Position numbers and translations under genes: made by a program
Shown: in pieces, positions 17,686-26,699 of the stretch
Numbering within the stretch: position 1 is the first letter of the stretch
Layout of the letters: the number at the start of each line of letters is the position of its first letter
Notes under the pieces: generated by a model
Databases searched by the model: none
What the model was told of the DNA's origin: nothing
Seen by the model: the letters and a program-made list of their open reading frames with translations, nothing else
Assembly (NCBI GenBank): GCA_017963105.1
Contig: JAGCTY010000104.1
Coordinates: 1 to 62,243 of the forward strand
Origin: Lentisphaeria bacterium
GTDB taxonomy: Bacteria > Verrucomicrobiota > Lentisphaeria > Victivallales > UBA1829
Direction of reading: 5' to 3'
Length of the DNA: 62,243 nucleotides

Positions 17686-18771
17686 TCATTTGTCTTTTTT
17701 CTTCTTCGAGCTGTTTTTCTTGTTGTTTTTCGCGGCGGATTTCGCCATGTCGTCGAGGAATTCCTCGGAGAGGTTCAGCGTGAAGACGGCGTCGTTTCCT
17801 TTGGGCTCGTGCTTGAGGGTGGAGAGCGGGTTGGCTCCGCCGCCCTTCTGGATGAGCTTGCCGTCCCTGCCGATTTCGAACGATGTGCTGGTGAGCATGG
17901 TGTAGAGGGTCACGAAGCCGTCGACGGTGTGGAAGACTTCGTCGCGGATGGCGGACGTGGTGCAGCGGAGCGTGATGGCGGCGTCGACGGAGCCGCGCGA
18001 GCCTTCGGTGATGCGGACGAAAATGGCCTTGAGGTTGTTGCGGATGTCCTCGATGTCGGGGTCTTCCTCGTCGATCTCGATGGAGCCGTCTCCGGCCTTG
18101 ATTCTTGTCTTCTTCTCCTCGGAGGTGCGCGGATGGGCTTCCTCCTCAGCCTTCATCTTTCCCTGAACGTAGGCGGCGTCGACCCCGGCGGAGACGATCG
18201 CACCCTTGGTCTTCATGCTGGTGACCATCATGGGCGTATCCGGGTTCACGGTCCAGATGAACGGCTTCGTGTCGGGGAGGTTGATCGCCAGGCGGCACTG
18301 GAGAATGTCGTCGGAGATGAACTCGAAGATGGCGAGCGAATCGGTCTGGCCGTTCACGGTGTGGATTTTCAGGATGCGCGCGCCGGGGATGCTCGACGCT
18401 TCGGTTTTGATGTCTTCACGGGCGGCGAGGCGCTTGTAGATGGCGTTGACGCGGCCGGGGGCGTAGAGGACGACGTCCATGAGCGAATGCTCGAAATCGC
18501 CGGGATCGATCTCTGTGAGGAAGAAGGAAACGTCCCCGGTGAGGTCCTCCTTGACCATGGCCACTTCGTTGAGGTTGTTTTCGATGTCCACGCCGTCCTT
18601 GAAGAGGAGCGTCTGGAGCGCGGGCGAATTGACCGCCTTGTTCGCATTGATGAAGAGCGCGAATTTCGCGTTCGAGGGGATATAGGTCTCGGAGACCGCG
18701 AAGAGAGACGGCGCGAACGCCGCGAGCGCGAGGGTAAACGCGGCGGCTTTGATTCCGGACAGGATTTTCAT
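17686..18771 (-). CDS. Secreted protein of unknown function
   Basis: This 361-residue protein has a Sec signal peptide (about 1-25, ending SLFA) and no lipobox. The mature part is mostly alpha/beta, with an opening ...AKFALFINANKAVNSPALQTLLF... of the kind seen in large unassigned planctomycete/PVC periplasmic families. It has an acidic insertion (about 210-245) and a Lys/Ser/Asn-rich tail ending in a poly-Lys stretch. I do not recognise the family. It is the last gene of the four-gene unit that begins with the three paralogous lipoproteins, which suggests a shared task in the envelope. Confidence 0.72.
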   Translation of the reverse strand: MKILSGIKAAAFTLALAAFAPSLFAVSETYIPSNAKFALFINANKAVNSPALQTLLFKDGVDIENNLNEVAMVKEDLTGDVSFFLTEIDPGDFEHSLMDVVLYAPGRVNAIYKRLAAREDIKTEASSIPGARILKIHTVNGQTDSLAIFEFISDDILQCRLAINLPDTKPFIWTVNPDTPMMVTSMKTKGAIVSAGVDAAYVQGKMKAEEEAHPRTSEEKKTRIKAGDGSIEIDEEDPDIEDIRNNLKAIFVRITEGSRGSVDAAITLRCTTSAIRDEVFHTVDGFVTLYTMLTSTSFEIGRDGKLIQKGGGANPLSTLKHEPKGNDAVFTLNLSEEFLDDMAKSAAKNNKKNSSKKKKDK

Positions 18772-18799
18772 GGCTGGCGTCCTTTCTGCCGTTGGGCCT

Positions 18800-19417
18800 T
18801 TATTGCTGGGAGAAATGCATGAAGTTGCGGATGGCGTTCGCCTCGAGGTTCAGCGCGGCCGGTTCGTCGAAGGGGCCGTCGATGACCACGGTGTCCACGT
18901 CTGAGTAGAGGAAACGCGGTTTGAACGTGCGGTAGGAGACGCCGTCGATGAGGAAGGCGAGCGAGGAGGCCGAGTTGGACGAGGGCGTGTCTTCGAGGTT
19001 TCCGAGGCTGAGCTTGCGCCAGGCCTTGCCGCCGTCCTGGGTCAGATGGAGGCGGAGCTTGTAGAAACCGGGCAGGTCGTTGATCGCGATGGCCTCGATG
19101 GAGATGATGTCGGAGGAGTCGAGCAGCGGGTTCCTGTCGACGATGATCTCGTCCCCGAACATGGTCTCGACCTCGACTTCCTTTTCGGCGCCGCGCTTGT
19201 GGCGGATGATCTCGTGGATGGAGACCACGCCGAGCTCGCCTGGTTCCCCGACGACGGGCTTGTAGACTTCGCTCTTGTTGTCGACGTTCAGCGGGTCCAT
19301 GATATTGCCGCCGCCGCACGCGGCCAGCAGGCAGCAGGACACGGCCGCGAGGAAGACCGCCGCGAGGGCGGCCGGCGCGGAGAGAATGGAGCGGAAGATG
19401 TTCTTTTTCGTCGTCAT
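18800..19417 (-). CDS. Lipoprotein, SecDF-P1-head-like family, copy 3
   Basis: This 205-residue lipoprotein has its lipobox at Cys34. It shares with the two genes upstream a fixed series of blocks: MDPxN after the lipid site, SIHEII with an RG further on, MFGDEIIVD, LLDSSDI, PGFYKLRLHLT, FLIDGVSYRTF, VIDGPFD and a helix with LEAN. The strand-helix order and the lines LAFLIDG and VIDGPFDEPAA recall the P1-head domain of SecD/SecDF; this likeness is my inference. No enzyme motif is visible. Confidence 0.72.
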   Translation of the reverse strand: MTTKKNIFRSILSAPAALAAVFLAAVSCCLLAACGGGNIMDPLNVDNKSEVYKPVVGEPGELGVVSIHEIIRHKRGAEKEVEVETMFGDEIIVDRNPLLDSSDIISIEAIAINDLPGFYKLRLHLTQDGGKAWRKLSLGNLEDTPSSNSASSLAFLIDGVSYRTFKPRFLYSDVDTVVIDGPFDEPAALNLEANAIRNFMHFSQQ

Positions 19418-19423
19418 AGGTCG

Positions 19424-19984
19424 TTATTTGAGCAGGAAATAGTTTCTGTTGGAGTTGGCTTCGAGTTTTTTCGCGGTTGTCGGGTCGAACGGGCCGTCGA
19501 CGATGATGGAATCTGTGACGTCGTCGTAGAGCAACCGCGGGACGAACGTGCGGTAGACGATGCCGTCGATGATGAAGGCGACGTGCGAGCCCCTGTTCGG
19601 GAGGCTGAGGCCGATCCAGTGGCGCCTGCCGCGGTCGGTCAGCTTCAGTTCGAGGCTGTAGTAGGGCGGCTGCTTTTCGATCGGGATGGCCTTGATCTTC
19701 TTCACGTCGGCGGAGTCCAGAAGGATCGCCTTGTTTACGCAGATGTCGTCGCCGAACATCGTGGGCGCCATGATTTCCTTGTCCGTGCCGCGGCGCAGGG
19801 TTATGATCTCCTGGATTTCGATGACGCCTTCCAGCGGACGTTCGGATATGTCGAAATTCTCCGGGTCCAACGCCCGGTCGATTTCGTCGGCGTTGCAGCT
19901 CAGCATCCCCGCGCCGCAGACGAATGCCGCGACGAAAGTCATGACGACGGGCAGCGCCCGGCGGAAATGTTTCATAAATCCCAT
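19424..19984 (-). CDS. Lipoprotein, SecDF-P1-head-like family, copy 2
   Basis: This 186-residue paralog of its neighbours has its lipobox at Cys30. An alternative start at 19975 (MKHFRR) has a GGGAT ahead of it. The shared blocks are present: LDPEN, VIEIQEIITLRRG, MFGDDICVN, LLDSADV, YYSLELKLT, AFIIDGIVYRTF, IIVDGPFD. Gaps to the genes on either side are 6-8 bp, so the unit is one transcript. Confidence 0.72.
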   Translation of the reverse strand: MGFMKHFRRALPVVMTFVAAFVCGAGMLSCNADEIDRALDPENFDISERPLEGVIEIQEIITLRRGTDKEIMAPTMFGDDICVNKAILLDSADVKKIKAIPIEKQPPYYSLELKLTDRGRRHWIGLSLPNRGSHVAFIIDGIVYRTFVPRLLYDDVTDSIIVDGPFDPTTAKKLEANSNRNYFLLK

Positions 19985-19991
19985 GGCGGGC

Positions 19992-20540
19992 TTACTTCCT
20001 CATTTTGAAGTAGTTGTATTTCGAATTGTTCTGAAGCGCCATCGCGGTCGCCTGGTCGAACGGACCGTCCACGATGACCGACAGCGCGTCGTCGGCGATC
20101 TGGCGCGGGACGAATCCGCGGTACACCGTTCCGTCGATGACGAACGCCAGCTGCGTTCCCTTGTGCTGGACGCTGAGGTTGATCCACAGCTTGTGGCCGC
20201 GTTCGGTGAGGTCGAAGCGGAGATTGTAGAACCCCTGGTCGCCGGGAATCGGAACGGGCTGGATGTACTTGATCTCGGACGAGTCGAGCAGCTGGATGGA
20301 GTTGATCGTCACGTCGCCTCCGAAGTACGACGCCACGGTCCGTTCGATGCTGTCGCCCTTTTTGGGGCGGATGACCTCGTGGATCGACACCACGTTTTTC
20401 GGCGGCAGCTGCATTTCCTCCCAGTTGTCCGGGTCCATATACAGGTCGACCTCTTCATGGTCGCAGCTGTGGTAGCCGCAGCAGAAGATGACGGAGCAGA
20501 TCAGTAGCGCCGAAGCGAGAAGTCTACGTAGGATTTTCAT
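19992..20540 (-). CDS. Lipoprotein, SecDF-P1-head-like family, copy 1
   Basis: The frame is open from 20642, but the promoter at 20606-20579 lies inside that extension, so the ATG at 20540 (182 residues) is preferred; it yields a normal lipoprotein signal with Cys20 or Cys21. The family blocks are MDPDN, VVSIHEVIRPKKG, YFGGDVTIN, LLDSSEI, GFYNLRFDLT, AFVIDGTVYRGF and VIVDGPFD. The first mature residues are Cys/His-rich (CCGYHSCDHEE), which could bind metal. It is the first gene of the operon. Confidence 0.72.
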   Translation of the reverse strand: MKILRRLLASALLICSVIFCCGYHSCDHEEVDLYMDPDNWEEMQLPPKNVVSIHEVIRPKKGDSIERTVASYFGGDVTINSIQLLDSSEIKYIQPVPIPGDQGFYNLRFDLTERGHKLWINLSVQHKGTQLAFVIDGTVYRGFVPRQIADDALSVIVDGPFDQATAMALQNNSKYNYFKMRK

Positions 20541-20578
20541 GTGCATACCCGGGGTTGGACGTGTTATTCGTAACTTAT

Positions 20579-20606
20579 AAAATAGACTCCAAACGCGAAA
20601 ATGCAA
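20579..20606 (-). promoter_or_regulatory. Promoter of the three-lipoprotein operon
   Basis: On the minus strand TTGCAT (20606-20601), a 16-bp spacer and TATTTT (20584-20579). It lies back to back with the moxR promoter, with about 50 bp between the -35 boxes. Confidence 0.6.
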
Positions 20607-20657
20607 CCTTTCTTTCCGAAAAAGAAACGGAAAAAACGTCAAATTTCGATTTCCGGG

Positions 20658-20685
20658 TTGAAAAATCCGCGGAACGGGATATTAT
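20658..20685 (+). promoter_or_regulatory. Promoter of the moxR operon
   Basis: TTGAAA (20658-20663), a 16-bp spacer and TATTAT (20680-20685), 74 bp upstream of the moxR ATG. Confidence 0.7.
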
Positions 20686-20758
20686 AAATGCTGTTTTTAT
20701 TGTCGCCGGCGGCAAACCGCGCCGTCCGGTTTCGCCGCAGTTTTACGGAGGTGCATGA

Positions 20759-21706
20759 ATGGAAGAGCAGACGTCCCGCCTGGAGACGGTCGGAGAGATA
20801 CGGACCCGGTTGAAACAGGTCATCCGCGGAAAAGACGAAGTGATCGATTTGCTGCTGAACGCGGTCCTGGCGAACGGCCATGTGCTGCTGGACGACGTGC
20901 CGGGGGTGGGCAAGACCACGCTCGCGAAGGCGCTCGCGCTGACCGTGAAGGCGGATTTCAAGCGCATCCAGTTCACGTCCGACATGATGCCGTCGGACAT
21001 CCTCGGGTCCTCGGTCTTCAACCAGCAGTCCGGCGAGTTCAAGTTCTACCCCGGGCCGGTCTTCGCGAACATCCTCCTCGGCGACGAGATCAACCGCGCG
21101 TCGCCCCGCACGCAGTCGGCGCTGCTGGAGGCCATGAACGAGCATCAGGTGTCGATCGAGGGCGTCCGCTATGACCTGCCGAAGCCGTTCCTCGTGATCG
21201 CCACGGAGAACCCCGTGGAGTATTTCGGGACCTTCCCGCTGCCGGAAGCCCAGCTGGACCGCTTCGCCATGAAGTTCTCGCTCGGCTATCCCGGCCCGGC
21301 CGAGGAGCTCGCCATGCTGAACGACCGCTGGCAGGACGACCCGCTGGACCGCCTCGAGCCCGTGATCGCCTGCGAGGAACTGATGGAAATCCAGAACGCG
21401 GTGCGCACCGTGACCATGGAGCAGTCCGTGCAGGAATACGCCCGCGAGCTCGTCGCCGCCACGCGCGACCCGGAGAACGGGTTTTCGCTCGGGGCCAGCC
21501 CGCGCGCGCTGCTCGACCTCGCCCGCTGCGCACAGGCGCACGCTTTCCTGAACGGGCGAACCTTCGTCAAGCCGGACGACGTCTCGTCCTTGGCCGGTCC
21601 TGTCCTGACGCACCGCCTGATCCTGAACCAGAAGAGCCGCCACGCGGGCGTTTCCGCCTCGGACCTGGTCGCCGCCGTCGTGAAGAAGACGCGCGTGCCG
21701 GTCTGA
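20759..21706 (+). CDS. MoxR-family AAA+ ATPase
   Basis: This 315-residue chaperone-like ATPase has Walker A PGVGKTT (48-54), Walker B with LLGDEINRA (about 107-115), sensor-1 IATENPVEYFGTFPLPEAQLDRF and the MoxR lid domain at the C terminus. GGAGGTGC precedes the ATG. It heads the common three-gene set MoxR-DUF58-transglutaminase. MoxR proteins remodel or activate partner proteins, often with vWA-domain proteins; none is present here, so the DUF58 protein is the likely partner. Confidence 0.92.
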   Translation: MEEQTSRLETVGEIRTRLKQVIRGKDEVIDLLLNAVLANGHVLLDDVPGVGKTTLAKALALTVKADFKRIQFTSDMMPSDILGSSVFNQQSGEFKFYPGPVFANILLGDEINRASPRTQSALLEAMNEHQVSIEGVRYDLPKPFLVIATENPVEYFGTFPLPEAQLDRFAMKFSLGYPGPAEELAMLNDRWQDDPLDRLEPVIACEELMEIQNAVRTVTMEQSVQEYARELVAATRDPENGFSLGASPRALLDLARCAQAHAFLNGRTFVKPDDVSSLAGPVLTHRLILNQKSRHAGVSASDLVAAVVKKTRVPV

Positions 21707-21737
21707 GCCCGCCCCGCCCGGAGAAGGAGCCCGTGAG

Positions 21738-23120
21738 ATGAGCCGGAATCCGCTTCGTTTGATCGCAGACCTCTGGCGGAGGTTCCTGGACGGCCCCCAG
21801 TGGATGCGGGAATCGCACGGGCTCGGCTTCGTCTTCAAATACTACCGTTCTCCCTCGCTCAAACTCCTGTTCTGGGCGATGGCCTGGTACGAACGCCTTT
21901 TCAGCCGGCCCATGCGCCTGCTCTTCATCGTGATCCCGATGTTCGCATTCTTCTCCATGTTCACACTGAACAGCCCGGCTGTCTTCACCTTCCTGTTCCT
22001 GCTGGCGCTGCTCGCGGTCGATCTCCTGATCGGCCTGATCTTCCGTCCCCGGCTTTCGGTCGAGCGCGACTTCCCCCCACGCGTCAAATGCGGCACGGCG
22101 TTCGACGTGAACTACCGGATCCGCAACCTCCGGCGCCTGCCCGCCGCGGATCTGCTGCTCGACCCGAACATCGAGCTGCCGGAACTCCGCCGCGTGCACG
22201 GGTTCAAATACTGTTCCGTCGGAGGCCGTTCGGAAGAGCGTTTCGTCATGGAGCTGAAGCCGTTCAAGCGCGGCGTGTTCAGCATTCCGCAGGGGCTCGC
22301 GGAGTCCGGTTTCCCGTTCAACCTCTTCAAGCATTCCGTTCTTTTCGGACGCAAGGAGTTTCTGATCGTGCATCCGGCGGGGCGGGAACTGCGGAACCTT
22401 TTTCCGCGCGACGGCGGAGTCCAGCCCCGCCTGAGTGCGCGGTCCCTGCCGCGTCCGGGCGACAGCATGGATTTCTACGGCTGCCGCATGTACCGCCCCG
22501 GAGATTCCCCGCGCAAGATCCACTGGCGGGCGACGGCGCGCTGCCGCATCCCGATCATCAAGGAGTACCAGCAGGAACATGTCTCCCATGCGGCGGTCGT
22601 GCTGGACACATACATCCCGCGGGTCCGTCTGGCCGCCGGGACGCTCCGGGCGCTGTTCAGCCTTTCGGAATCCCTGCTGAAAGTGCGCACGAACCGGCCG
22701 TTCGAGGCTGCGGTCTCGCTGGCGGCCTCGGTCGCGGAGACCCTGACCTCGGAGTCGTACCATGTCGACCTGCTCGCTGTGGGAGGCCGGATCGTCCGGT
22801 TCCCGACGAACGGCGAGCCAGACCGTAACTGCGACCCCCTGCTGGATGAACTGGCGACGGCGTCCACGTCGGCGCGCGACGCGTTCGCGGGGAAAGGGGC
22901 TGCGGCGCTTGCGGAGGATGCTCTGGAGTCCGGCACGGTGTTCGTGATCCTGATGCGCTGGGACGCCGCGTCCAGGGCGTTCCTCGGCAGCCTGACCGGA
23001 CGCGGGTCGCGGATCGTGCCCGTGCTCGTGTCGGAGCGCGTGCCGGACACCGAGATGCCGGACGAACTCCGCGTGATCACGCCGGACGCCGTCCTGCGGG
23101 GAGGCGATCTGCCGTTATGA
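21738..23120 (+). CDS. DUF58-domain membrane protein
   Basis: This 460-residue protein has two hydrophobic segments in about 70-105 and a long cytosolic or periplasmic part. The DUF58 signature is clear: GDSMDFYGCRMYRPGDSPRKIHW (about 247-269, read as GDx..RxYxxGDxxRxIHW), then a vWA-like fold without a complete MIDAS. Ribosome site GGAG is seven bases ahead. It lies between moxR (31 bp) and the TgpA-like gene (ATGA overlap). Function in the set is unknown. Confidence 0.85.
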   Translation: MSRNPLRLIADLWRRFLDGPQWMRESHGLGFVFKYYRSPSLKLLFWAMAWYERLFSRPMRLLFIVIPMFAFFSMFTLNSPAVFTFLFLLALLAVDLLIGLIFRPRLSVERDFPPRVKCGTAFDVNYRIRNLRRLPAADLLLDPNIELPELRRVHGFKYCSVGGRSEERFVMELKPFKRGVFSIPQGLAESGFPFNLFKHSVLFGRKEFLIVHPAGRELRNLFPRDGGVQPRLSARSLPRPGDSMDFYGCRMYRPGDSPRKIHWRATARCRIPIIKEYQQEHVSHAAVVLDTYIPRVRLAAGTLRALFSLSESLLKVRTNRPFEAAVSLAASVAETLTSESYHVDLLAVGGRIVRFPTNGEPDRNCDPLLDELATASTSARDAFAGKGAAALAEDALESGTVFVILMRWDAASRAFLGSLTGRGSRIVPVLVSERVPDTEMPDELRVITPDAVLRGGDLPL

Positions 23121-25336
23121 AGACCGCCGGACCGTTGTTCGAATACGAACCGCCGGACCGCCGCCCGCTCGGCCTGGAGACGCGGTGCCTGCTGATCCTG
23201 CCGCCGGCGTTCCTGCTGGCCCTGAAATACGACCTGCCGCACATCCTGATCCTGACGGCGCTGATGGTCGTTTTCCCGATCTTCCAGGAACGCAGTTTCC
23301 GCCTGCGCGACCGCCCGGTCATCTACTCGCTGCTTGCGGCCGGCATCCTCGCGGTCGTGCCCGGCCTGTTCGTGAAGATCCCGGACGAACGCCTCACGTT
23401 TTCCGACTACCTGATGCGGTCGCACCAGTTCCTGCCGTTCCTGCTGTACGCCTCGGCGATCTCCTGCTGGTTCATGCGGACGCGGGAGGTGTCGGCGTTG
23501 TGTCTGCTGATCGTCCTGCTGTCCACGCTGGCGTGCGGCGACGTCTACAACACCGCCAAGCTCGAAAACATCAATTTCGCCGGGACTACGCAGCTGCTGC
23601 GGAATTACCGCCGGACATACCAGGTCTGCGCCGGACTGCAATGCTTCGGCGTGCTGCTGCTCCTGCTTACGGATGTCCGCTACGATTCGGTGGGCGGACT
23701 GAAATCGGTCGCCTACGTCTTCCGGCCCCTGGCCGTGCTTCTGGTCCTGCCCGCCGGAATGTGCGCGATCCTGTATTTCCACTCGATGGAGGACACGTTC
23801 CGCGACTGGCGGTCGCATCTCCAGCAGGTTTTCCAGCCGCCTCCGCCGGGCCAGGGCAACGCGTTCCCCGGCGAGATCGCGATCCGGTCGCCCCAGTTCG
23901 ACGCGGACACCCCGGTGCGGGTGGTCATGCGCGCGCTGGCGACGTCCGCGCCGGGCTATCTGCGCGGCAACGTCTACCGCGGTTTCAACGGCAACTACGG
24001 GGGCGTCTGGGTGGCCGACGAGAAGGACCCGACGGACATCGTGGAAATCACGCGCGACGAAGACCGCAACCTGACGGTCCTGACGTTCCTGCTCCAGAAC
24101 ACCGGCGACGTCGACACGGAACGCCTCGAATTCCGCTTCGCGTCCGATTTCCGCAACACCGTGACGCCTCTGCCCGCGAACGCGACCTCGGTCACGATCG
24201 ACGCCAAGACCGCCGCCATCACGCGCGACGGCGGCCTGATCGCCGAAAACTGGGTCCCGTCGACCGGTGTGGTCGCGACGGTCAACAGGCCGGACCCCGC
24301 CGCCGCATACCAGGAGCCGCTGGCCGACGACATGGCGCCGGGCGGGGACTTGCGTCCGGATTACCTGCGGCTTCCGCCCCTGCTGGCGGACCAGCTCGCC
24401 GTGCTGACGGACGAGATATTCGACGGCCGGAATCCCGGGGCCCTGACGCCGAAGGCAAAAATCGCCGCCGTCACGCGGTTCTTCTCGGACAACTTCACGT
24501 ATTCCCTGCGGAGGGACGACTATGTCCCCGCGCGCGGCGAATACTACAGCCCGCTGACGCGGTTCCTGTTCTACCGCAGGACGGGCCACTGCGAGCTTTT
24601 CGCGACCTCGGCGGCGCTGCTCCTGCGCCTGTACGGCGTCCCGACCCGCTACGTCGCCGGCGTCGTCTGCAACCATTACAACCCGGCGGGCTACTACTAC
24701 GCCACGAACTTCGACCTGCACGCCTGGGTTGAGGCGTGGCTGGACGACGAACGGAAATGGGTGCTCGTGGAGGCGACCCCGCCCGGCACGGAAATCGACG
24801 ACATCCTGGCCGCTTTCGAGGCGGATTCGTGGGGACGCACCTTCCGCGACCTTGTCGCGTTCAAGTACGAAAACATGGTCTACTGGTTCCGGCGCGGCTA
24901 TCTGGCGCAGGCCGTCATCCGCGCCTGGGAATCCGTATACGGCTGGACGCTTTACCAGTTCCGCGACCATCCTGTCCGCTCCGTGTTCGGCCTGCTCGTG
25001 CCGCTGTCGCTCGTGGCCGCGGCCGTGATGTACCTGCGGAACAGACGCCGCAAGCGCTACGGGCTGACGCAGCAGGTGCGCCGTCTCGCCCGCATGATGC
25101 GTTCGCTTCAGCTCGCAGTCTGGCGGAAGACGGGCGTCCAGCGCGAACCGTGGCAGACGTACGGCGCATGGGCCGCCGAACTCGACGATCCCGCGCTGAA
25201 TGCATGCGTCGCGCTCTACGAACGCATCCGTTACGCCGGGCGCGTCCCGCTTCCCGAAGACGTGAAATCCTTCGAACAGGCCGTCCGCGTGGTCCGCCGG
25301 CACATGCCCCGGAGGGCATGCCATCCACTGAAGTAG
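23117..25336 (+). CDS. TgpA-like transglutaminase membrane protein
   Basis: This 739-residue protein has about six hydrophobic segments in the first 230 residues (DUF3488-like), a periplasmic transglutaminase core, a further membrane segment (about 630-650) and a cytoplasmic DUF4129-like tail. Catalytic Cys491 lies in GHCELF and His535 in LHAWVE. The third residue, usually Asp in a VDPTP motif, is Glu552 in VEATP. The last codons run into the first copy of a 48-bp tandem repeat, so the natural C terminus may have been changed by the repeat. Confidence 0.87.
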   Translation: MKTAGPLFEYEPPDRRPLGLETRCLLILPPAFLLALKYDLPHILILTALMVVFPIFQERSFRLRDRPVIYSLLAAGILAVVPGLFVKIPDERLTFSDYLMRSHQFLPFLLYASAISCWFMRTREVSALCLLIVLLSTLACGDVYNTAKLENINFAGTTQLLRNYRRTYQVCAGLQCFGVLLLLLTDVRYDSVGGLKSVAYVFRPLAVLLVLPAGMCAILYFHSMEDTFRDWRSHLQQVFQPPPPGQGNAFPGEIAIRSPQFDADTPVRVVMRALATSAPGYLRGNVYRGFNGNYGGVWVADEKDPTDIVEITRDEDRNLTVLTFLLQNTGDVDTERLEFRFASDFRNTVTPLPANATSVTIDAKTAAITRDGGLIAENWVPSTGVVATVNRPDPAAAYQEPLADDMAPGGDLRPDYLRLPPLLADQLAVLTDEIFDGRNPGALTPKAKIAAVTRFFSDNFTYSLRRDDYVPARGEYYSPLTRFLFYRRTGHCELFATSAALLLRLYGVPTRYVAGVVCNHYNPAGYYYATNFDLHAWVEAWLDDERKWVLVEATPPGTEIDDILAAFEADSWGRTFRDLVAFKYENMVYWFRRGYLAQAVIRAWESVYGWTLYQFRDHPVRSVFGLLVPLSLVAAAVMYLRNRRRKRYGLTQQVRRLARMMRSLQLAVWRKTGVQREPWQTYGAWAAELDDPALNACVALYERIRYAGRVPLPEDVKSFEQAVRVVRRHMPRRACHPLK

Positions 25337-25405
25337 TGCGTGGCTAACGCTTGCGCACGGAGGGCATGCCATCCACTGAAGTAGTGCGCGGCTAACGCTC
25401 GCGCA
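25310..25405. repeat. Two tandem 48-bp repeats with conserved hairpin
   Basis: Unit 1 (25310-25357) and unit 2 (25358-25405) differ at only two positions. Each ends in a stem-loop, GTGCGYG-GCTAACGCT-YGCGCAC. The two differences fall inside the stem, and on the plus-strand RNA each exchanges a wobble pair for a Watson-Crick pair, so the hairpin is kept. Unit 1 overlaps the last nine codons of the TgpA-like gene. It resembles REP-type intergenic elements; a terminator role is possible, but there is no T-run. Confidence 0.85.
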
Positions 25406-25431
25406 CAAGGATAAGGTGTGTTTCCCCGGCA

Positions 25432-25467
25432 CAAAAAGCGGGACACCCGGATGGACCGGATGTCCCG
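25432..25467 (-). terminator. Terminator of the PpiC-type lipoprotein gene
   Basis: Inverted repeat CGGGACA...TGTCCCG (25439-25445 and 25461-25467) with an inner CCGG/CCGG. On the minus strand it is followed by CTTTTTGT. The plus-strand side has a weaker T5 stretch. Confidence 0.85.
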
Positions 25468-25496
25468 ATGGATGCTTTTTCTGCGCCTGAGCCGGA

Positions 25497-26699
25497 TTAA
25501 TCGGCGTCGGGAGCTTTCTTCGCGGGGGCGAAATCGTTGATCTTCGCGGATTTTTCGATCTCGTCGTCGAGCATCTTATTGAGGTCGTTCTGGGCCTTTT
25601 CCGCCGCGAGGTACTCGGTGAGTCTGTCCTTGACCTTTTCGATCGGGGTGACTTCTTCCGGCGTCTTTTCGATCAGTTTGATGATGTGGTAGCCGAACTG
25701 CGTTTTGACGGGCTTCGTGATCTGTCCGGCCTTTTCGATGGCGAACGCGGCATCCGTGAACGTCTGATCCATGGCTCCGCCGCCGTCGAGCAGCATACCG
25801 TCCTTGTCGAAGGCCGGGAGCTTGCCGTTGTCGCGTTTCCCGGAGGGGCAGTCGCTCTTTTCCTGGGCGAGCTTGTCGAAGCTGGCGGGATCCTTGAGGA
25901 GCTCGTCGTAGATGGCGTCGATCCTGGCCTTGGCTTCCTTGTCGGCGGCCTCCGCGTCGGTCGCTTCTTTCTCCTCGTCGAGCTGGATGAGGATGTGGGC
26001 GACGGTCACGCCTTCCGGCTTCTTGAAGGCTCCGATGTTTTCATCGTAGAGTTCCTTGATATCCTCTTCGGAGACGTCCTTTTTCGCCTTGTCGAGGAAT
26101 TCGGTGTGGACGTACTTGGAGAGGGCGGCCTTCATCTGGATCGCGGGGTTCTGCGAGGTCTGCTTCATGTGCTCCTCGAGCGTAAGGCCTTCCTCCTTCA
26201 GGGCCTCCTCGATCTCTTCCTGTTCTTCCTTCGGGAGCTCGGCGAATTCTTCCTTCATTTCCTTGATGACGAATTCCGCGGAGGGCTTGAATCCGGCCTT
26301 CTCGGCCTGCTTGAGCATGATCTTGTCCTTGACCATGTCTTCGATCTGCTTGGCCATGGCCTGGCGGAGGCGATCTTCGCCGATGCTCTTGTAGATTTCG
26401 AGCGGGACTTCCTGCGAAACGAGTTCGTCGATGATTTCTTTTCTGGCGATGGGCTCGCCGTAGACCGTGGCGACGGGATCGGGAAGGAATGCGAGGACTT
26501 CGAGGATTTGTGCCTCGGTGGCGGGCTTCATGTCGAAATCCTGCATCTCCGCGCTCTGTGTCTGATCCTGGGCGCCGGGCTGTGCCGCGGGTTCCTCGGT
26601 CTTCTTGTCGCCGCAGGCGCTGAGCGCCCCGGCCGCGATGACTGCCGCGAAGCAGACCGCGATGGCTTTGCCGGTGAATTTCATGATGTTCATGTTCAC
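25497..26699 (-). CDS. Lipoprotein peptidyl-prolyl isomerase (SurA/PrsA type)
   Basis: This 400-residue lipoprotein has its lipobox at Cys29. A helical SurA-like chaperone region spans about 75-235 and is followed by one parvulin (PpiC) domain (about 236-350), with VAHILIQLDEE at the start and FGYHIIKL near the end. It should help fold exported or outer-membrane proteins. AGGAG precedes the ATG at 26699. The helical region is homologous to the C-terminal part of the next gene. It is monocistronic, with a terminator. Confidence 0.88.
   Translation of the reverse strand: MNMNIMKFTGKAIAVCFAAVIAAGALSACGDKKTEEPAAQPGAQDQTQSAEMQDFDMKPATEAQILEVLAFLPDPVATVYGEPIARKEIIDELVSQEVPLEIYKSIGEDRLRQAMAKQIEDMVKDKIMLKQAEKAGFKPSAEFVIKEMKEEFAELPKEEQEEIEEALKEEGLTLEEHMKQTSQNPAIQMKAALSKYVHTEFLDKAKKDVSEEDIKELYDENIGAFKKPEGVTVAHILIQLDEEKEATDAEAADKEAKARIDAIYDELLKDPASFDKLAQEKSDCPSGKRDNGKLPAFDKDGMLLDGGGAMDQTFTDAAFAIEKAGQITKPVKTQFGYHIIKLIEKTPEEVTPIEKVKDRLTEYLAAEKAQNDLNKMLDDEIEKSAKINDFAPAKKAPDAD

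Noticed and set aside
25310..25405. CRISPR array
   Set aside because: The 48-bp units are directly adjacent with no spacers and there are only two; no cas genes. No CRISPR was seen anywhere in the window.
22475..25432. A 985-codon open frame on the minus strand
   Set aside because: It is opposite the DUF58 and TgpA-like genes and has no domain or ribosome site. Its start lies in the 48-bp repeats.
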